From: JADCRZ01 sp037718865 | Lineage (GTDB): Bacteria; Bacteroidota; Bacteroidia; Chitinophagales; Chitinophagaceae | NCBI GenBank assembly: GCA_037718865.1 | Contig: JBBJMP010000007.1 | Location: forward strand, 62,001 to 126,000 | DNA: 64,000 nt | Reading direction: 5' to 3' | Shown here: positions 17,827 to 26,780 of the stretch, in pieces | Position numbering within the stretch: the first letter of the stretch is position 1 | Layout: every line of letters starts with the position of its first letter | Translations under genes and position numbers: made by a program | Notes under the pieces: model-generated | What the model saw: only the letters and a program-made list of their open reading frames with translations | The model's database searches: none | What the model was told of the DNA's origin: nothing

Positions 17827-20190
17827 TCAGTTATAAAACTCCAGCATCCGTCTCCACAAATTACCCTTTTTCGCCTTTCCTGAATCATAACTGTAATTAT
17901 AACCATAACCATAACCGTATCCATACTTGGCGCCCGTCTTAACATCATTTATGACTAAACCCATATTGACAAATTTTTCATTCTCAAAAATGTCGTTTAT
18001 AAAATCAAGTTGTTTTTTTAGCGTATGTCTCTGCCTGACTATATAAACCACAGCATCACTGTATTCTCCCAAAATAAAAGCATCCGTTACCAATCCTACC
18101 GGCGCTGTATCAATAATGATATAATCATACTCCTTTTTTAGTTTCTCCATCAGGTGAGGTAAATTTCCGCTAAGCAATAAATCTGCGGGGTTGTAAGGCA
18201 GAGGGCCTGCCGGATAAACATGAAGACTCGGTATATTATCTAACTGTTTAGATATTTCAGACAGATCCTGAACCTTGCTGGTTAAATAATTAGCAAGCCC
18301 TTTTGAATGATTAATATTCAGGGTCTTAAAAATGCAAGGGTTCCGCATATCAAATTCAAGCAACGCAACTTTTTTGCCTGGTATGGCTAACACAGCAGCA
18401 AGATTCAGGCTTACAAATGATTTACCTTCACTATTCGTAGATGAAGTGACTAAAATTACCTGCTTGTCCTGTAAAGTCGAAAGATGAGTTCTTATTATTC
18501 TAAATTGCTCGCCTAAGAGGTCAGATTCCATAACCAGCATCCCCCGATTTTTACGTTTGGGAATATGACTGAGTTCACCTAATACAGGTATCTGCATCCT
18601 GTTCGTAATATCGTTTCTATTTCTAACCTTATCGTTTAACAAATCGCGTATATTAATCCATCCCACAGGTATTAATAATCCCAAAATCACCGCAAACAAC
18701 CTGATATATCTGGTTTTAGGTTCTACAGGCCCATACCCTGTTGCAGGATCTATCTGGTGATAATTAGATAATTTTGAAGAGGTGTTGATAATAGCAGTTT
18801 CTTCCCTCTTTTTCATCAGGTATATATATAAGTCCTCAGTTATGCCTTGTTTCCTCTTATATTCTTGGATAACCCTCTCCTTTCGTGGTAAAGACGACAA
18901 AAATTGCCGGTATTGAGAGTTTTGCTCCTGAAGGTTATTTTCCTGCAATTGCAGGTTTTTGGTAATGTTATGCAGGGCTTCAAGAATACTGCCTTTAACA
19001 TCGTTTATCTGATTATCCAGATCCTTTATTAAAATGCTATTGCTCGCCGCTAACGGTGTTTCCCTTTGTCTTTTCAATTGTAGGTCATTATAATGGGCGA
19101 TCAGCGAGGCAAGCGTTGCATCATTCAGACCAAGAGTAGAAGGAACAAGTTTATTATTTAAAGCAGGCGTATTGAAATAGCCCAGGATCATCTGAACGAC
19201 TCCCTGCTGAATATGGAGGTCTGAAAGATTTCGTGATACATTATCTGAATTATTAAATGACATGGAAGATTGACGTTCTACATCCGTTATCTGGTTGTTA
19301 CCCTGGTAATTTTCCATTCCCCCTTCAATCCCACTTAGTTCTTTTGTAATAAGGTTCAATCGGTCATCGATAAATTGAATCGTATTTTGTGAAATACTGG
19401 ATCTTTCTTCAATATCCGCCAATTGATATTCCTTAACCAGCGCATCTAAAATATCCTGTCCCCGTTTAAGATTCTCTATTAATACGCTTAATTGGATCGT
19501 GCTGGTTTTCCTGTCCAAAACTTCTCCTAAAAAACTGGCCGATAGTTCGTTTGCCGTATGTTTAACAGGGTTCCAGGTAATTACATATTTGGCATCACCA
19601 TTTATCGCCTCTTTATTAACGAGCACAAATCTTTTAGCCTCCGCCCAAAATGGCTGGTTCCACTTAAAATGAAAACTTTTTATTTTATTTTCTGATGCAT
19701 ACTTTATGATTCCGCCCCCTTGGGTAAAATCCGAAAGGGTCATTGTTAAAGGCTTGCTGCTGTCTCCTATAAATTGGGGGACCAGCCGAAAAGGAGCATC
19801 CAGGTAAAGATCCGTATTGCGGAACTTCCCAATGATATAATAGGAAGTATTAAATCCGTTCTTGGCAACTACCCGTTCCATTAAACTGTTGGCGCTTATA
19901 CGCAAAATTTCATTATCAAGATTGACTCTTGGCTGACTGGTTAGCGCGGACTCTATCAGGTCTCCGGTGTTTAAATTAGACGGACGATTTACACTTCCCG
20001 CAACCAGTATCAGAGTAGTGGCCTTGTATTGGGGAACTGCATAACGTTCATACAAGAAAGCTGCACCTAAACAAATGGCCAATGAAAGGATAAAAAGAGG
20101 CAGGTAAGAAAGGTATTTAAATACATACTCCTTCGCTGTAAGACCACTGCTTGCACTTCGTACAAATAGTTCATGATCGCCTTCTTTCAT
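17827..20190 (-). CDS. wzc: Wzc-type polysaccharide co-polymerase with tyrosine autokinase domain
   Basis: A 787-residue inner-membrane protein that sets chain length and works with Wza in export. Residues 30-47 form the first transmembrane helix of the Wzz domain. Residues 90-480 are the periplasmic part, with long coiled-coil stretches (about 250-300 and 390-460). Residues 497-515 form the second helix. The cytoplasmic BY-kinase has Walker A in TSSTNSEGKS (582-591), Walker A' LLEFDMRNP (610-618) and Walker B IIIDTAP (691-697). The C-terminus has seven tyrosines in alternation (residues 756-768), the expected autophosphorylation cluster. It lies 4 bases from the Wza gene. No Wzb phosphatase gene is seen in the window. 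Confidence 0.92.
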   Translation of the reverse strand: MKEGDHELFVRSASSGLTAKEYVFKYLSYLPLFILSLAICLGAAFLYERYAVPQYKATTLILVAGSVNRPSNLNTGDLIESALTSQPRVNLDNEILRISANSLMERVVAKNGFNTSYYIIGKFRNTDLYLDAPFRLVPQFIGDSSKPLTMTLSDFTQGGGIIKYASENKIKSFHFKWNQPFWAEAKRFVLVNKEAINGDAKYVITWNPVKHTANELSASFLGEVLDRKTSTIQLSVLIENLKRGQDILDALVKEYQLADIEERSSISQNTIQFIDDRLNLITKELSGIEGGMENYQGNNQITDVERQSSMSFNNSDNVSRNLSDLHIQQGVVQMILGYFNTPALNNKLVPSTLGLNDATLASLIAHYNDLQLKRQRETPLAASNSILIKDLDNQINDVKGSILEALHNITKNLQLQENNLQEQNSQYRQFLSSLPRKERVIQEYKRKQGITEDLYIYLMKKREETAIINTSSKLSNYHQIDPATGYGPVEPKTRYIRLFAVILGLLIPVGWINIRDLLNDKVRNRNDITNRMQIPVLGELSHIPKRKNRGMLVMESDLLGEQFRIIRTHLSTLQDKQVILVTSSTNSEGKSFVSLNLAAVLAIPGKKVALLEFDMRNPCIFKTLNINHSKGLANYLTSKVQDLSEISKQLDNIPSLHVYPAGPLPYNPADLLLSGNLPHLMEKLKKEYDYIIIDTAPVGLVTDAFILGEYSDAVVYIVRQRHTLKKQLDFINDIFENEKFVNMGLVINDVKTGAKYGYGYGYGYNYSYDSGKAKKGNLWRRMLEFYN

Positions 20191-20194
20191 GTTA

Positions 20195-20974
20195 TTATTT
20201 TATATTAGTTATTAAAAATATTATAGTTGATATAACAGAAACGGCAGTTAAAAAAAGTTGAAGGGCCTGCTGAGAATTGGAATTGGTATTTATCGTTTTT
20301 ATTTTGTTTATATTTGCCCCAACGTAAACAATATCATTGGGTTGTAACTGGTATACCGGGGACTGGAACAAAGCCCCGCTTCTCAAATCAACATGGTAAT
20401 ATTTTCTGTCCGTGCTTTCTTCCCGGATAACTAGCACATCCTGTCTTTTTCCAAAATCAGTCAGGTCGCCCGCAGCACTTAGAGCATCTATTATTGTTAC
20501 ACGGTCAGTTTCAAATTTGTGGCTACCTGGAGACTTCACCTCACCTAACACGTTAATTTTAAACTCCAGAAAACGAATCAAAACAGATGGGTCTTTTACA
20601 TAAGGTGAAATCTTTTCTATCAACAATGCCTGCAATTGCACCTTTGTTAAACCGGCGGTTTTTATTTTTCCAACTATAGGCATATCAATATTGCCGGTTA
20701 TTCCAACCAGATAACCCTGATTAGCACCGGTACTGGAAAACATATTTGCCTGTTCCTGGTTAAGGCTGTTGCTAAATACCTGGATACCTAATAAATCATT
20801 AATTTGTATGACCGGTTCTTTTAACTGTAAAGCCCGCATACTATCTAGCCCATTTTGAAAATAAAGAAAATCCTTTTTCGCGTTTTTTGAGGAGCTACAG
20901 GCACCTAAAAAAAAAATACATGCAATTATCAAGCACTTAGACAAAGTCATTCCCGGATTATTTTTGTTTATCAT
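20195..20974 (-). CDS. wza: Wza-type outer-membrane polysaccharide export lipoprotein
   Basis: About 259 residues from ATG at 20974. A lipoprotein signal ends in FFLGAC, with the lipidated Cys followed by SSSKNAKKD. The Poly_export domain follows (INDLLGIQVFSNSLNQEQ, then GYLVGITGNIDMPIVGKIKTAGLT), then an SLBB domain beginning INVLGEVKSPGSHKF. The C-terminus ends in a hydrophobic helix (LFLTAVSVISTIIFLI), the outer-membrane helix of Wza-like channels. Bacteroidota versions are shorter than enteric Wza, as here. It forms the export channel that partners the downstream Wzc. Confidence 0.9.
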   Translation of the reverse strand: MINKNNPGMTLSKCLIIACIFFLGACSSSKNAKKDFLYFQNGLDSMRALQLKEPVIQINDLLGIQVFSNSLNQEQANMFSSTGANQGYLVGITGNIDMPIVGKIKTAGLTKVQLQALLIEKISPYVKDPSVLIRFLEFKINVLGEVKSPGSHKFETDRVTIIDALSAAGDLTDFGKRQDVLVIREESTDRKYYHVDLRSGALFQSPVYQLQPNDIVYVGANINKIKTINTNSNSQQALQLFLTAVSVISTIIFLITNIK

Positions 20975-21067
20975 AATGGTAAATAACAAGATTTTATACG
21001 TTTAAAGGGTTTAGGATGTACACAGGACCTGTACCAGTCGCAGCGCAGCCAAATCATACTCTCGGGT

Positions 21068-21616
21068 CTATTGCATTTGCAAAGTCGTTAAATCGTGAAA
21101 AGCATTTTTAAAACTGTTGACTTTTTGAACGTTTATTTTATCAACCTCCGCTATTAATGTATAACCCAGGGAAGGAAGCAAAACCTTCAATGTTTTATGA
21201 TTTGATTCCTGGCTAATCTCTTCTCTCATCATAACCGGCCTGCTGACAACTCTTCCTGTTTCATTACAGTTTATAGGTACTTTTTCCAGCTGTACATTTG
21301 TATAGTTATTCACAAATTGCTTAATCACCTCTATCTCTTCACTGGAAATTACCGCTGGTTGGCCAAGCCAATACAGAAAACCGATTATACCGCTAATTTC
21401 CCTGACATGAAACTGCAGTTCAGCGTTAATTGGAACAAATAGACACGACTCAAATAATGGCTCAAGGTTAAGTTTTTTATGGTTACTCCATTTGCCGTAT
21501 ATCTTATTAAGGGGACAATAGTTAGTTATTTTGTTCTTTGTCAGGATATCCGCCACTTTCCGCTCATTATGGAATGTTGTAAACACTACATTCCATTGCA
21601 TTGAGTGCTGATCCAT
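21068..21616 (-). CDS. UpxY-like NusG paralog (transcription antiterminator)
   Basis: About 182 residues from ATG at 21616. The upstream frame continues to 21742, but the NGN domain starts here (MDQHSMQWNVVFTTFHNERK). The NGN core has NYCPLNKIYGKWSNHKK and LEPLFESCLFVPI, the equivalent of the NusG 'PLFPGYVFV' strand. A KOW-like C-terminal domain holds VVSRPVMMREEISQE and VLLPSLGYTLIAEVDK. UpxY proteins of Bacteroides bind RNA polymerase during transcription of their own leader and prevent premature termination across long capsule operons. Its place as first gene of the EPS operon, after a long leader with repeated motifs, fits that role. Confidence 0.88.
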   Translation of the reverse strand: MDQHSMQWNVVFTTFHNERKVADILTKNKITNYCPLNKIYGKWSNHKKLNLEPLFESCLFVPINAELQFHVREISGIIGFLYWLGQPAVISSEEIEVIKQFVNNYTNVQLEKVPINCNETGRVVSRPVMMREEISQESNHKTLKVLLPSLGYTLIAEVDKINVQKVNSFKNAFHDLTTLQMQ

Positions 21617-21686
21617 TGTTTTAAGATTTTCAAATAAATAAAAGATTGTATAATCAATCTGTTCATATGGGTCACCAAAACTGCAA

Positions 21687-21706
21687 GGCTTCGCCATTTC
21701 AGTCAC
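21687..21706 (-). promoter_or_regulatory. UpxY leader motif, copy A
   Basis: In the transcribed strand it reads GTGACT, five variable bases, then GGCGAAGCC. The second half can fold as a 3-base stem with a GAA loop. It ends 70 bases before the UpxY ATG at 21616. It may be a recognition or pausing signal for the NusG-like protein; this is inferred from conservation only. Confidence 0.45.
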
Positions 21707-21781
21707 ATGTGCAAGGACTAATAATTTTATCAATTCTGCCAATTACAGATATGCTCTGATACTATATTAGTAACTATGCAA

Positions 21782-21801
21782 AGCTTCGCTAAGTCAGTCA
21801 C
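21782..21801 (-). promoter_or_regulatory. UpxY leader motif, copy B
   Basis: In the transcribed strand it reads GTGACT, five variable bases, then AGCGAAGCT, followed by TTGCA as in copy A. It lies 165 bases before the UpxY ATG. Spacing between the two conserved halves equals that of copies A and C. Confidence 0.45.
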
Positions 21802-22301
21802 ACGAATTTGCTCTGATGGTTAATTTATTGAATCTTTTTTGTGGAATGATTGTTTGCTAAATACCCAGAAAGTACTTACTCTTTTACTCTTTTAACTGCA
21901 AGCGATGTTATAGAAATTCTGTTCAATATTACCTCTTCCTTTACTTTGCCCGAGAACACACTTTTTAAAATGGATACTATCAGACCTGACCAGAAATATG
22001 TACAATAAGATGCTTCCTGCACTTGAGCGGCTAAAGTTGAACATATTTTTAATAGGTGTTAAAGTATAATAATCAATTAATTACGATATTAATTTCTTGA
22101 TTTTGCTTCAAAACTCCTTTAAGTACTCGTACGAAAATACTAAATATTTATTGTAACCTGAGGTAAGAATTTTCATTTATTTTAAGCAAGCTTATCAGCT
22201 GATATTACTATAGTAGTTCTTCTACGCAAAGCATGCGGGATATTCAGCTTGCAGAATGCGTTTAGTTTACCAGTATTATTAACACTACTACAAGTACGAA
22301 A

Positions 22302-23402
22302 TTAATCTTTCAGCCTACGAGGGGTAGTGATAAAACCATCTTCAATACCAGCCTTTGTTCTGGTGTACGTAAAATTAGAAATCGTGCCGGCACGTAAGCT
22401 TTTGTTCCCATTAACAATAAGGAGAGCATTTCCCGCAGAATGGTCAACGCGGATATCCTTCAAATGAAGCTCTAGTACCGGTAACCCGTAACCAAGGTCC
22501 TTGTAATCCGAGACATAAAAAGCGTGCTGACCAGGCGTCGTACCCACATGGGTTAGTTTTGCATTCTGTATTTTCATGATCCCCCTGCCAAAGATCGTGA
22601 TGCCGGCACCCGAGCCCTGTGTTACTAATAAATTGCGGGCAATATCACGCAGGGTTACCATGCCACCCAGCAGGATACCCGCCTGCTGGCCCGATATGTT
22701 TTTTAGCCCGTAATTCTTAACAGTGATGTTATACATCATTACGTTTTGACAGTTGCTTAATTGAACTCCGTCCCAGCCGGTTGAATCCGTAAGGATGTTA
22801 TACAGTCGTAAATTCAGTAACGGTGGCGCAAGCGGTTTTGTCACATCAAAAGTATAACCCAGGTATAGTCCTTCGGTACCGCAATTCTTTACAGTTATAT
22901 CATGAATGGAGAAATTTTCCAGGCTGAAACCAGGCCAGGAGCCTTTCCGGTGAGTGCTATCGGGAATCTGCTGAACGCATAATCCGATGGACGAGACGTT
23001 GCTAATCACTAAGTTGCAGATCTCAATATTACTGCATTGAACACCGCCTACCAGTCCGAAATTAGTGGCCTTTTTACCATCGATATGAAAACCGGTAAAT
23101 TTAGCATGATTGATATAGTTGAAGTTACCACTATACGGCGGGTAGCCTCCGATCCAGCCCGAATCTGACGGAATGATTACGATAGGTTTGGTTTTTGTTC
23201 CGCCAAAATTGCTTATTAAAAAAGATATTATGCCGGTAGGAATGACCAGCGTATCGCCGGGAGCAGGATGAAACAGGGCATCCACATTTGGATAATATAC
23301 CTGCCTGTCTTTTGCCGGGAGCCAAATCCGCTTTTGAGCTTGCATCAACAGGGGGAACAACAATAAAATAATAAGTGATAATAAGAAACAAGACTTTTTC
23401 AT
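22302..23402 (-). CDS. Secreted right-handed parallel beta-helix protein
   Basis: A 366-residue protein with a signal peptide (residues 1-22, ending MQAQ). From about residue 100 on it shows repeated short strands with aligned Asn and Ile/Val: FTGFHIDGKKATNFGLVGG, CSNIEICNLVISNVS, SIHDITVKNCGTEGLYLG, CQNVMMYNITVKNYG. These are the coils of a pectate-lyase-like beta-helix. Such proteins bind, cleave or epimerise polysaccharides outside the cell. No catalytic residues could be assigned, so lyase activity is not shown. It ends 685 bases before the EPS operon start and could act on that polymer. It is divergent to corA. Confidence 0.75.
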   Translation of the reverse strand: MKKSCFLLSLIILLLFPLLMQAQKRIWLPAKDRQVYYPNVDALFHPAPGDTLVIPTGIISFLISNFGGTKTKPIVIIPSDSGWIGGYPPYSGNFNYINHAKFTGFHIDGKKATNFGLVGGVQCSNIEICNLVISNVSSIGLCVQQIPDSTHRKGSWPGFSLENFSIHDITVKNCGTEGLYLGYTFDVTKPLAPPLLNLRLYNILTDSTGWDGVQLSNCQNVMMYNITVKNYGLKNISGQQAGILLGGMVTLRDIARNLLVTQGSGAGITIFGRGIMKIQNAKLTHVGTTPGQHAFYVSDYKDLGYGLPVLELHLKDIRVDHSAGNALLIVNGNKSLRAGTISNFTYTRTKAGIEDGFITTPRRLKD

Positions 23403-23473
23403 GTAAATTTTGATGCCGTAAATAAAAACCTTAAATTAACTTGAAATTAGGCTTATATTTTCAGGCCCGCACA

Positions 23474-23505
23474 TTTGCATGTTTGCACATTTGCAAATAT
23501 GTTTA
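23474..23505 (+). promoter_or_regulatory. Probable Bacteroidota-type promoter of corA, with overlapping direct repeats
   Basis: TTTG at 23474-23477, a 20-base spacer, then TATGTTTA at 23498-23505, one mismatch from TAnnTTTG. An 11-base direct repeat gcacatttgca occurs at 23469-23479 and 23485-23495, overlapping the -33 box. This could be an operator. Expected transcription start is near 23512, about 44 bases before the ATG. Confidence 0.4.
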
Positions 23506-23540
23506 TTTAATCACCATCAAAAATCCTGGCTATAGGTGCA

Positions 23541-23550
23541 GGAAGGAGGT
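23541..23550 (+). promoter_or_regulatory. Strong ribosome binding site of corA
   Basis: ggaaggaggt ends 5 bases before the ATG at 23556 and is a near-perfect complement of the 16S 3' end. This is unusual in a group where most genes here lack any purine-rich site. It fixes the start codon. Confidence 0.6.
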
Positions 23551-23555
23551 TAAAG

Positions 23556-24533
23556 ATGGATAACATAGTGAACAGTGCAGCATACTCCAACGGCCGTCGT
23601 GTGGCCAACATTGAATTATGCGACATTAGTGAAGTGCTTAAAGAATCGGACAAATTTGTATGGATCGGTCTGCACGAACCCAGCGTTGAAATGCTGGCAG
23701 AGGTTCAGCGGGAATTTGGCTTGCATGAACTTGCCATCGAAGACGCACACAGGGCCCACCAGCGACCCAAGCTGGAAGCCTATGGCGACTCGTTGTTTAT
23801 TGTGTTAAGAACTGCCCAGATGAATATTAAGGAGCACCATATCGACTTTGGGGAAACGCATTTTTTTCTGGGGACCAATTACATTATCTCCGTTCGTCAT
23901 GGGTCTTCAATCTCATATAAAGACGTAAGGTCACGCTGCGAGAGCACTCCTCACCTGCTTGGGAAAGGCCCGGGCTTTGCCCTTTATGCCGTGATGGATT
24001 CCATTGTTGATCAGTATTTTCCGGTGATCGAGGCTCTTGAAAAAGAATTGGAAGAACTTGAAGAAAAAATATTTGGAAAAAAAATGGCCCGCGAAACTAC
24101 GGAGCAGATTTACCAGTTGAAGCGCCAGTTGCTGGAAGTAAAGCGTGCGGTAACACCATTGATAGACATCTGTAACAGGCTTGTACGTTTTGATCTGGAG
24201 GTAATCCCGGAAGGCACCCGTCCGTATTTTCGTGATATCTATGATCATGCGATCCGGATAAACGAAATGGTAGATAACGCAAGAGAGCTGCTCACTTCAG
24301 CCCTCGATGCAAATTTTTCGCTGATCTCAATAGCACAGAACGAAATGTCTAAACGATTTGCCGGATGGGCCGCTATCATAGCTGTACCCACGGCAATTGC
24401 GGGTATATACGGTATGAATTTTGAATTTATGCCTGAATTGCAGTGGAAGTATGGTTATTATGCAGCCCTCTGCCTAACCTTTGGCTCCAGTTGCTTGCTC
24501 TATTATCTGTTTAAACGGTCGGGATGGTTGTAA
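23556..24533 (+). CDS. corA: CorA-family magnesium/cobalt transporter
   Basis: A 325-residue protein of usual CorA length. The N-terminal cytoplasmic domain holds IEDAHRAHQRPKLEAYGDSLFIVLR. A long helix follows (residues 150-250). Two C-terminal transmembrane helices (about 266-285 and 301-318) flank the signature YGMNFEFMPE, with GMN at 286-288, which forms the pore selectivity filter. The family forms homopentamers and imports Mg2+ or other divalent ions. It is transcribed alone on the plus strand between two minus-strand genes and is probably not part of the polysaccharide locus. Confidence 0.93.
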   Translation: MDNIVNSAAYSNGRRVANIELCDISEVLKESDKFVWIGLHEPSVEMLAEVQREFGLHELAIEDAHRAHQRPKLEAYGDSLFIVLRTAQMNIKEHHIDFGETHFFLGTNYIISVRHGSSISYKDVRSRCESTPHLLGKGPGFALYAVMDSIVDQYFPVIEALEKELEELEEKIFGKKMARETTEQIYQLKRQLLEVKRAVTPLIDICNRLVRFDLEVIPEGTRPYFRDIYDHAIRINEMVDNARELLTSALDANFSLISIAQNEMSKRFAGWAAIIAVPTAIAGIYGMNFEFMPELQWKYGYYAALCLTFGSSCLLYYLFKRSGWL

Positions 24534-24713
24534 GCTGAATAATGCTGATCTCCAGGTATCAATAGTAAATCAGCCTTTGCCTTGGAAGGATAATTTTCAA
24601 CGTTTGGAATGGCAGGCCGCACTGCTTGAATTGGAAGGAAATATTATAAAGTCAATACTATATCGCTGAAGATGTACAAAATTATTTTATGTAGCAGATA
24701 CGCAGGTGCGTAG

Positions 24714-26099
24714 TCAGTATGCATTTTTGTCGCCTTTCAATGAAATAACCAGAGTTTGCATAATGATGCGGATATCTAACCAGATGTTCCAATTTTCCAT
24801 ATACCAGATATCATATTCAATACGTTTTCGCAGTTGCACTTCCTTTTTAATCTCACCGCGGAAACTATTCACCTGAGCCCAACCTGTAACACCTGGTTTA
24901 ACAAAATGCCGGATCATATATTCATTAAGAATCTTCGAATACTCCATGGTATGTTTTAACATATGAGGACGCGGACCAACCACCGACATATCATTAAATA
25001 GAACATTGACAAACTGCGGCAGCTCATCAATGTTTGTTCGACGAAGAAACTTTCCCAATGTTGTAATCCTTCCATCGTTATGTGTTACTTGTTTGGAATC
25101 ACAATCATCATTCAGGTGCAGGGTTCTAAACTTATAACACTTGAAAACACGGTTATTCTTTCCAGATCTCAACTGTACAAAGAATACAGGACCTTTGGAA
25201 TTGATTTTGATCAGTATAGCCATTAAAGGTACCAGCCAGGATAAGATAACAATGATGACAAACAAACTAAAGACGATATCAAACAGGCGTTTTTTTATCC
25301 TGCTGGCAAGGTCTTCCAATGGCTCTGACCTTAAGGATAACACCGCAATATCTTCTACAAAATCAACATGAATATTACGGTTGACAAACATTTGAAAATC
25401 GGGAACAAATTTAAAACGAATTAAATTGCTTTCTGCGACCTGCGCTATCTCGTAGATATAGACATCCTTTTCTGGTGAAATAGTAGAATAAATCTCATTT
25501 ATCTGGTTATCTATGGAGTAAGAGATACATTCTTTCAGCCTTCCAAGAATCGGCAGACGTGACAATTCATGTATGTTCTGGTATTCCTCAAAATATCCTT
25601 CAACGGAAATCCTTTGCTTATTTTCGGTAAAATGACGAACCAATTTTTTGGAAAGATCATTATATCCTAATACTACGATCTTTTTGCAGAAACTTTTTTT
25701 GTTATTGATATAACCTATTCCACAAATGAAAATCGTTCTGCCCGTTAATAAGATCATTCCAAAACTTACAAAACTAATAAGAACAAAAAGCCGGGAATAA
25801 TGAAATTTATAAATGAATATAAACAATAATGTAAGGGAAACAAATAATAAAAAGGTCTGCATAGTTCGCTTTGCAAATCTTTCAAAGTTAATGTGCTTGT
25901 CATTTATGTATATACCACTAAAATAAGCACTGCATAGCCAGATCATATTTGTGGTTATAAAAAGCAGGGTGTACTGAGGTGTATTCAAATTGGGAAGACG
26001 CTGCATCAGGACCATCAGCACAAGATGTATGAAATTGAGTGCAAGAAGGTCTATGCAAGCAAAGAAAAATCTGAATAGATTTATATGTTGCCTATTCAT
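24714..26099 (-). CDS. Polyprenyl-phosphate glycosylphosphotransferase (WcaJ/WbaP type), initiating enzyme
   Basis: A 461-residue enzyme that moves a sugar-1-phosphate from a nucleotide sugar to undecaprenyl phosphate, the first step of repeat-unit synthesis. Residues 1-125 hold four transmembrane helices. Residues 130-240 form a Rossmann-like domain (CKKIVVLGYNDLSKKLV). The catalytic C-terminal domain begins KKRLFDIVFSLFVIIVILSW and carries KINSKGPVFFVQLRSG, YKFRTL, NIDELPQFVNVL, SVVGPRPHM and KPGVTGWAQVN. It lies directly after the second UpxY gene. It is the best candidate for starting the EPS of the 1-21 kb operon, which has no such enzyme of its own. Confidence 0.9.
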   Translation of the reverse strand: MNRQHINLFRFFFACIDLLALNFIHLVLMVLMQRLPNLNTPQYTLLFITTNMIWLCSAYFSGIYINDKHINFERFAKRTMQTFLLFVSLTLLFIFIYKFHYSRLFVLISFVSFGMILLTGRTIFICGIGYINNKKSFCKKIVVLGYNDLSKKLVRHFTENKQRISVEGYFEEYQNIHELSRLPILGRLKECISYSIDNQINEIYSTISPEKDVYIYEIAQVAESNLIRFKFVPDFQMFVNRNIHVDFVEDIAVLSLRSEPLEDLASRIKKRLFDIVFSLFVIIVILSWLVPLMAILIKINSKGPVFFVQLRSGKNNRVFKCYKFRTLHLNDDCDSKQVTHNDGRITTLGKFLRRTNIDELPQFVNVLFNDMSVVGPRPHMLKHTMEYSKILNEYMIRHFVKPGVTGWAQVNSFRGEIKKEVQLRKRIEYDIWYMENWNIWLDIRIIMQTLVISLKGDKNAY

Positions 26100-26225
26100 T
26101 CATTATAATGATTGTAAAGTATCCAACGCCGTCTTATGTAAAATTCAGGTTTTGACTTTTAGGCCTTAACAACACTAATAAAAGCCTTATCAGAGGCGGG
26201 ATGACCTTTCATCTGTGCTTTTTAT

Positions 26226-26780
26226 CTAAGACATTTGGTCTACCGTAACATCCGGAGAATAGGCTGAAAAGCCGTTTATTATCTGAACGTTCGTTTTTTC
26301 TATTTCTGCAACAAGGGTGTATCCCAATGATGGAAGTAGAATTTTTACCGTTTTGTGTTTTATTTCAAGCACATTTCCTTCTCTCATCATAAGCGGTCCA
26401 TTGGTTATCCTGACTTTATCATGAAGACTTACTGATATCTTCCGCAATTGCACATTGTCATGATCATTCATAAATCGTTTGATCACTTCTATTTCCTTGT
26501 CTTTAATTAATGCAGGCCTTCCCAGCCAATAAAGAAAGTTGATGACACCCTCTGTTTGCCTGACGGCTAACTGCTGGTTCGGGGCTATTTGCACAAACAC
26601 ATAGGATTTAAATAAAGGCTCCAGGATAACTTTCTTCCGGTCACTCCATTGACGATGCACTTTATTCAGGGGACAGTAATTGATAATTTCATTTCTGGTT
26701 AATAACTGGGCAACTTTTTTTTCCCATCGGGGTTTTGTATACACTACATTCCATTGTAGTTGTGATGATAGCTGATCCAT
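26226..26780 (-). CDS. UpxY-like NusG paralog (second copy)
   Basis: About 184 residues from ATG at 26780, where MDQLSSQLQWNVVYTKPRWEKK begins the NGN domain; the short upstream extension has no family signal. It is clearly paralogous to the protein at 21068-21616, with the same NYCPLNK, LEPLF, FLYWLG, PLMMRE and LLPSLGYTL landmarks. By family it should be an operon-specific antiterminator. Its immediate downstream gene is the initiating glycosylphosphotransferase, 127 bases away. In Bacteroides, UpxY proteins each serve their own operon; whether the two proteins here are interchangeable cannot be seen. Confidence 0.87.
   Translation of the reverse strand: MDQLSSQLQWNVVYTKPRWEKKVAQLLTRNEIINYCPLNKVHRQWSDRKKVILEPLFKSYVFVQIAPNQQLAVRQTEGVINFLYWLGRPALIKDKEIEVIKRFMNDHDNVQLRKISVSLHDKVRITNGPLMMREGNVLEIKHKTVKILLPSLGYTLVAEIEKTNVQIINGFSAYSPDVTVDQMS

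Larger units (their letters stand above)
21617..22301. promoter_or_regulatory. Long leader and promoter region of the EPS operon
   Basis: About 685 bases between the UpxY start and the end of the beta-helix gene, AT-rich and without a supported gene. It contains two copies of a 20-base element, at 21687-21706 and 21782-21801. In the transcribed direction they read GTGACT-N5-RGCGAAGCY. The same element occurs upstream of the second UpxY gene. I infer an untranslated leader used in processive antitermination. I could not place a convincing -33/-7 promoter pair. Confidence 0.5.

Noticed and set aside
17827..17935. Tyr-Gly tail of Wzc as a second RiPP-like core
   Set aside because: It is at the expected place and form for the BY-kinase tyrosine cluster.
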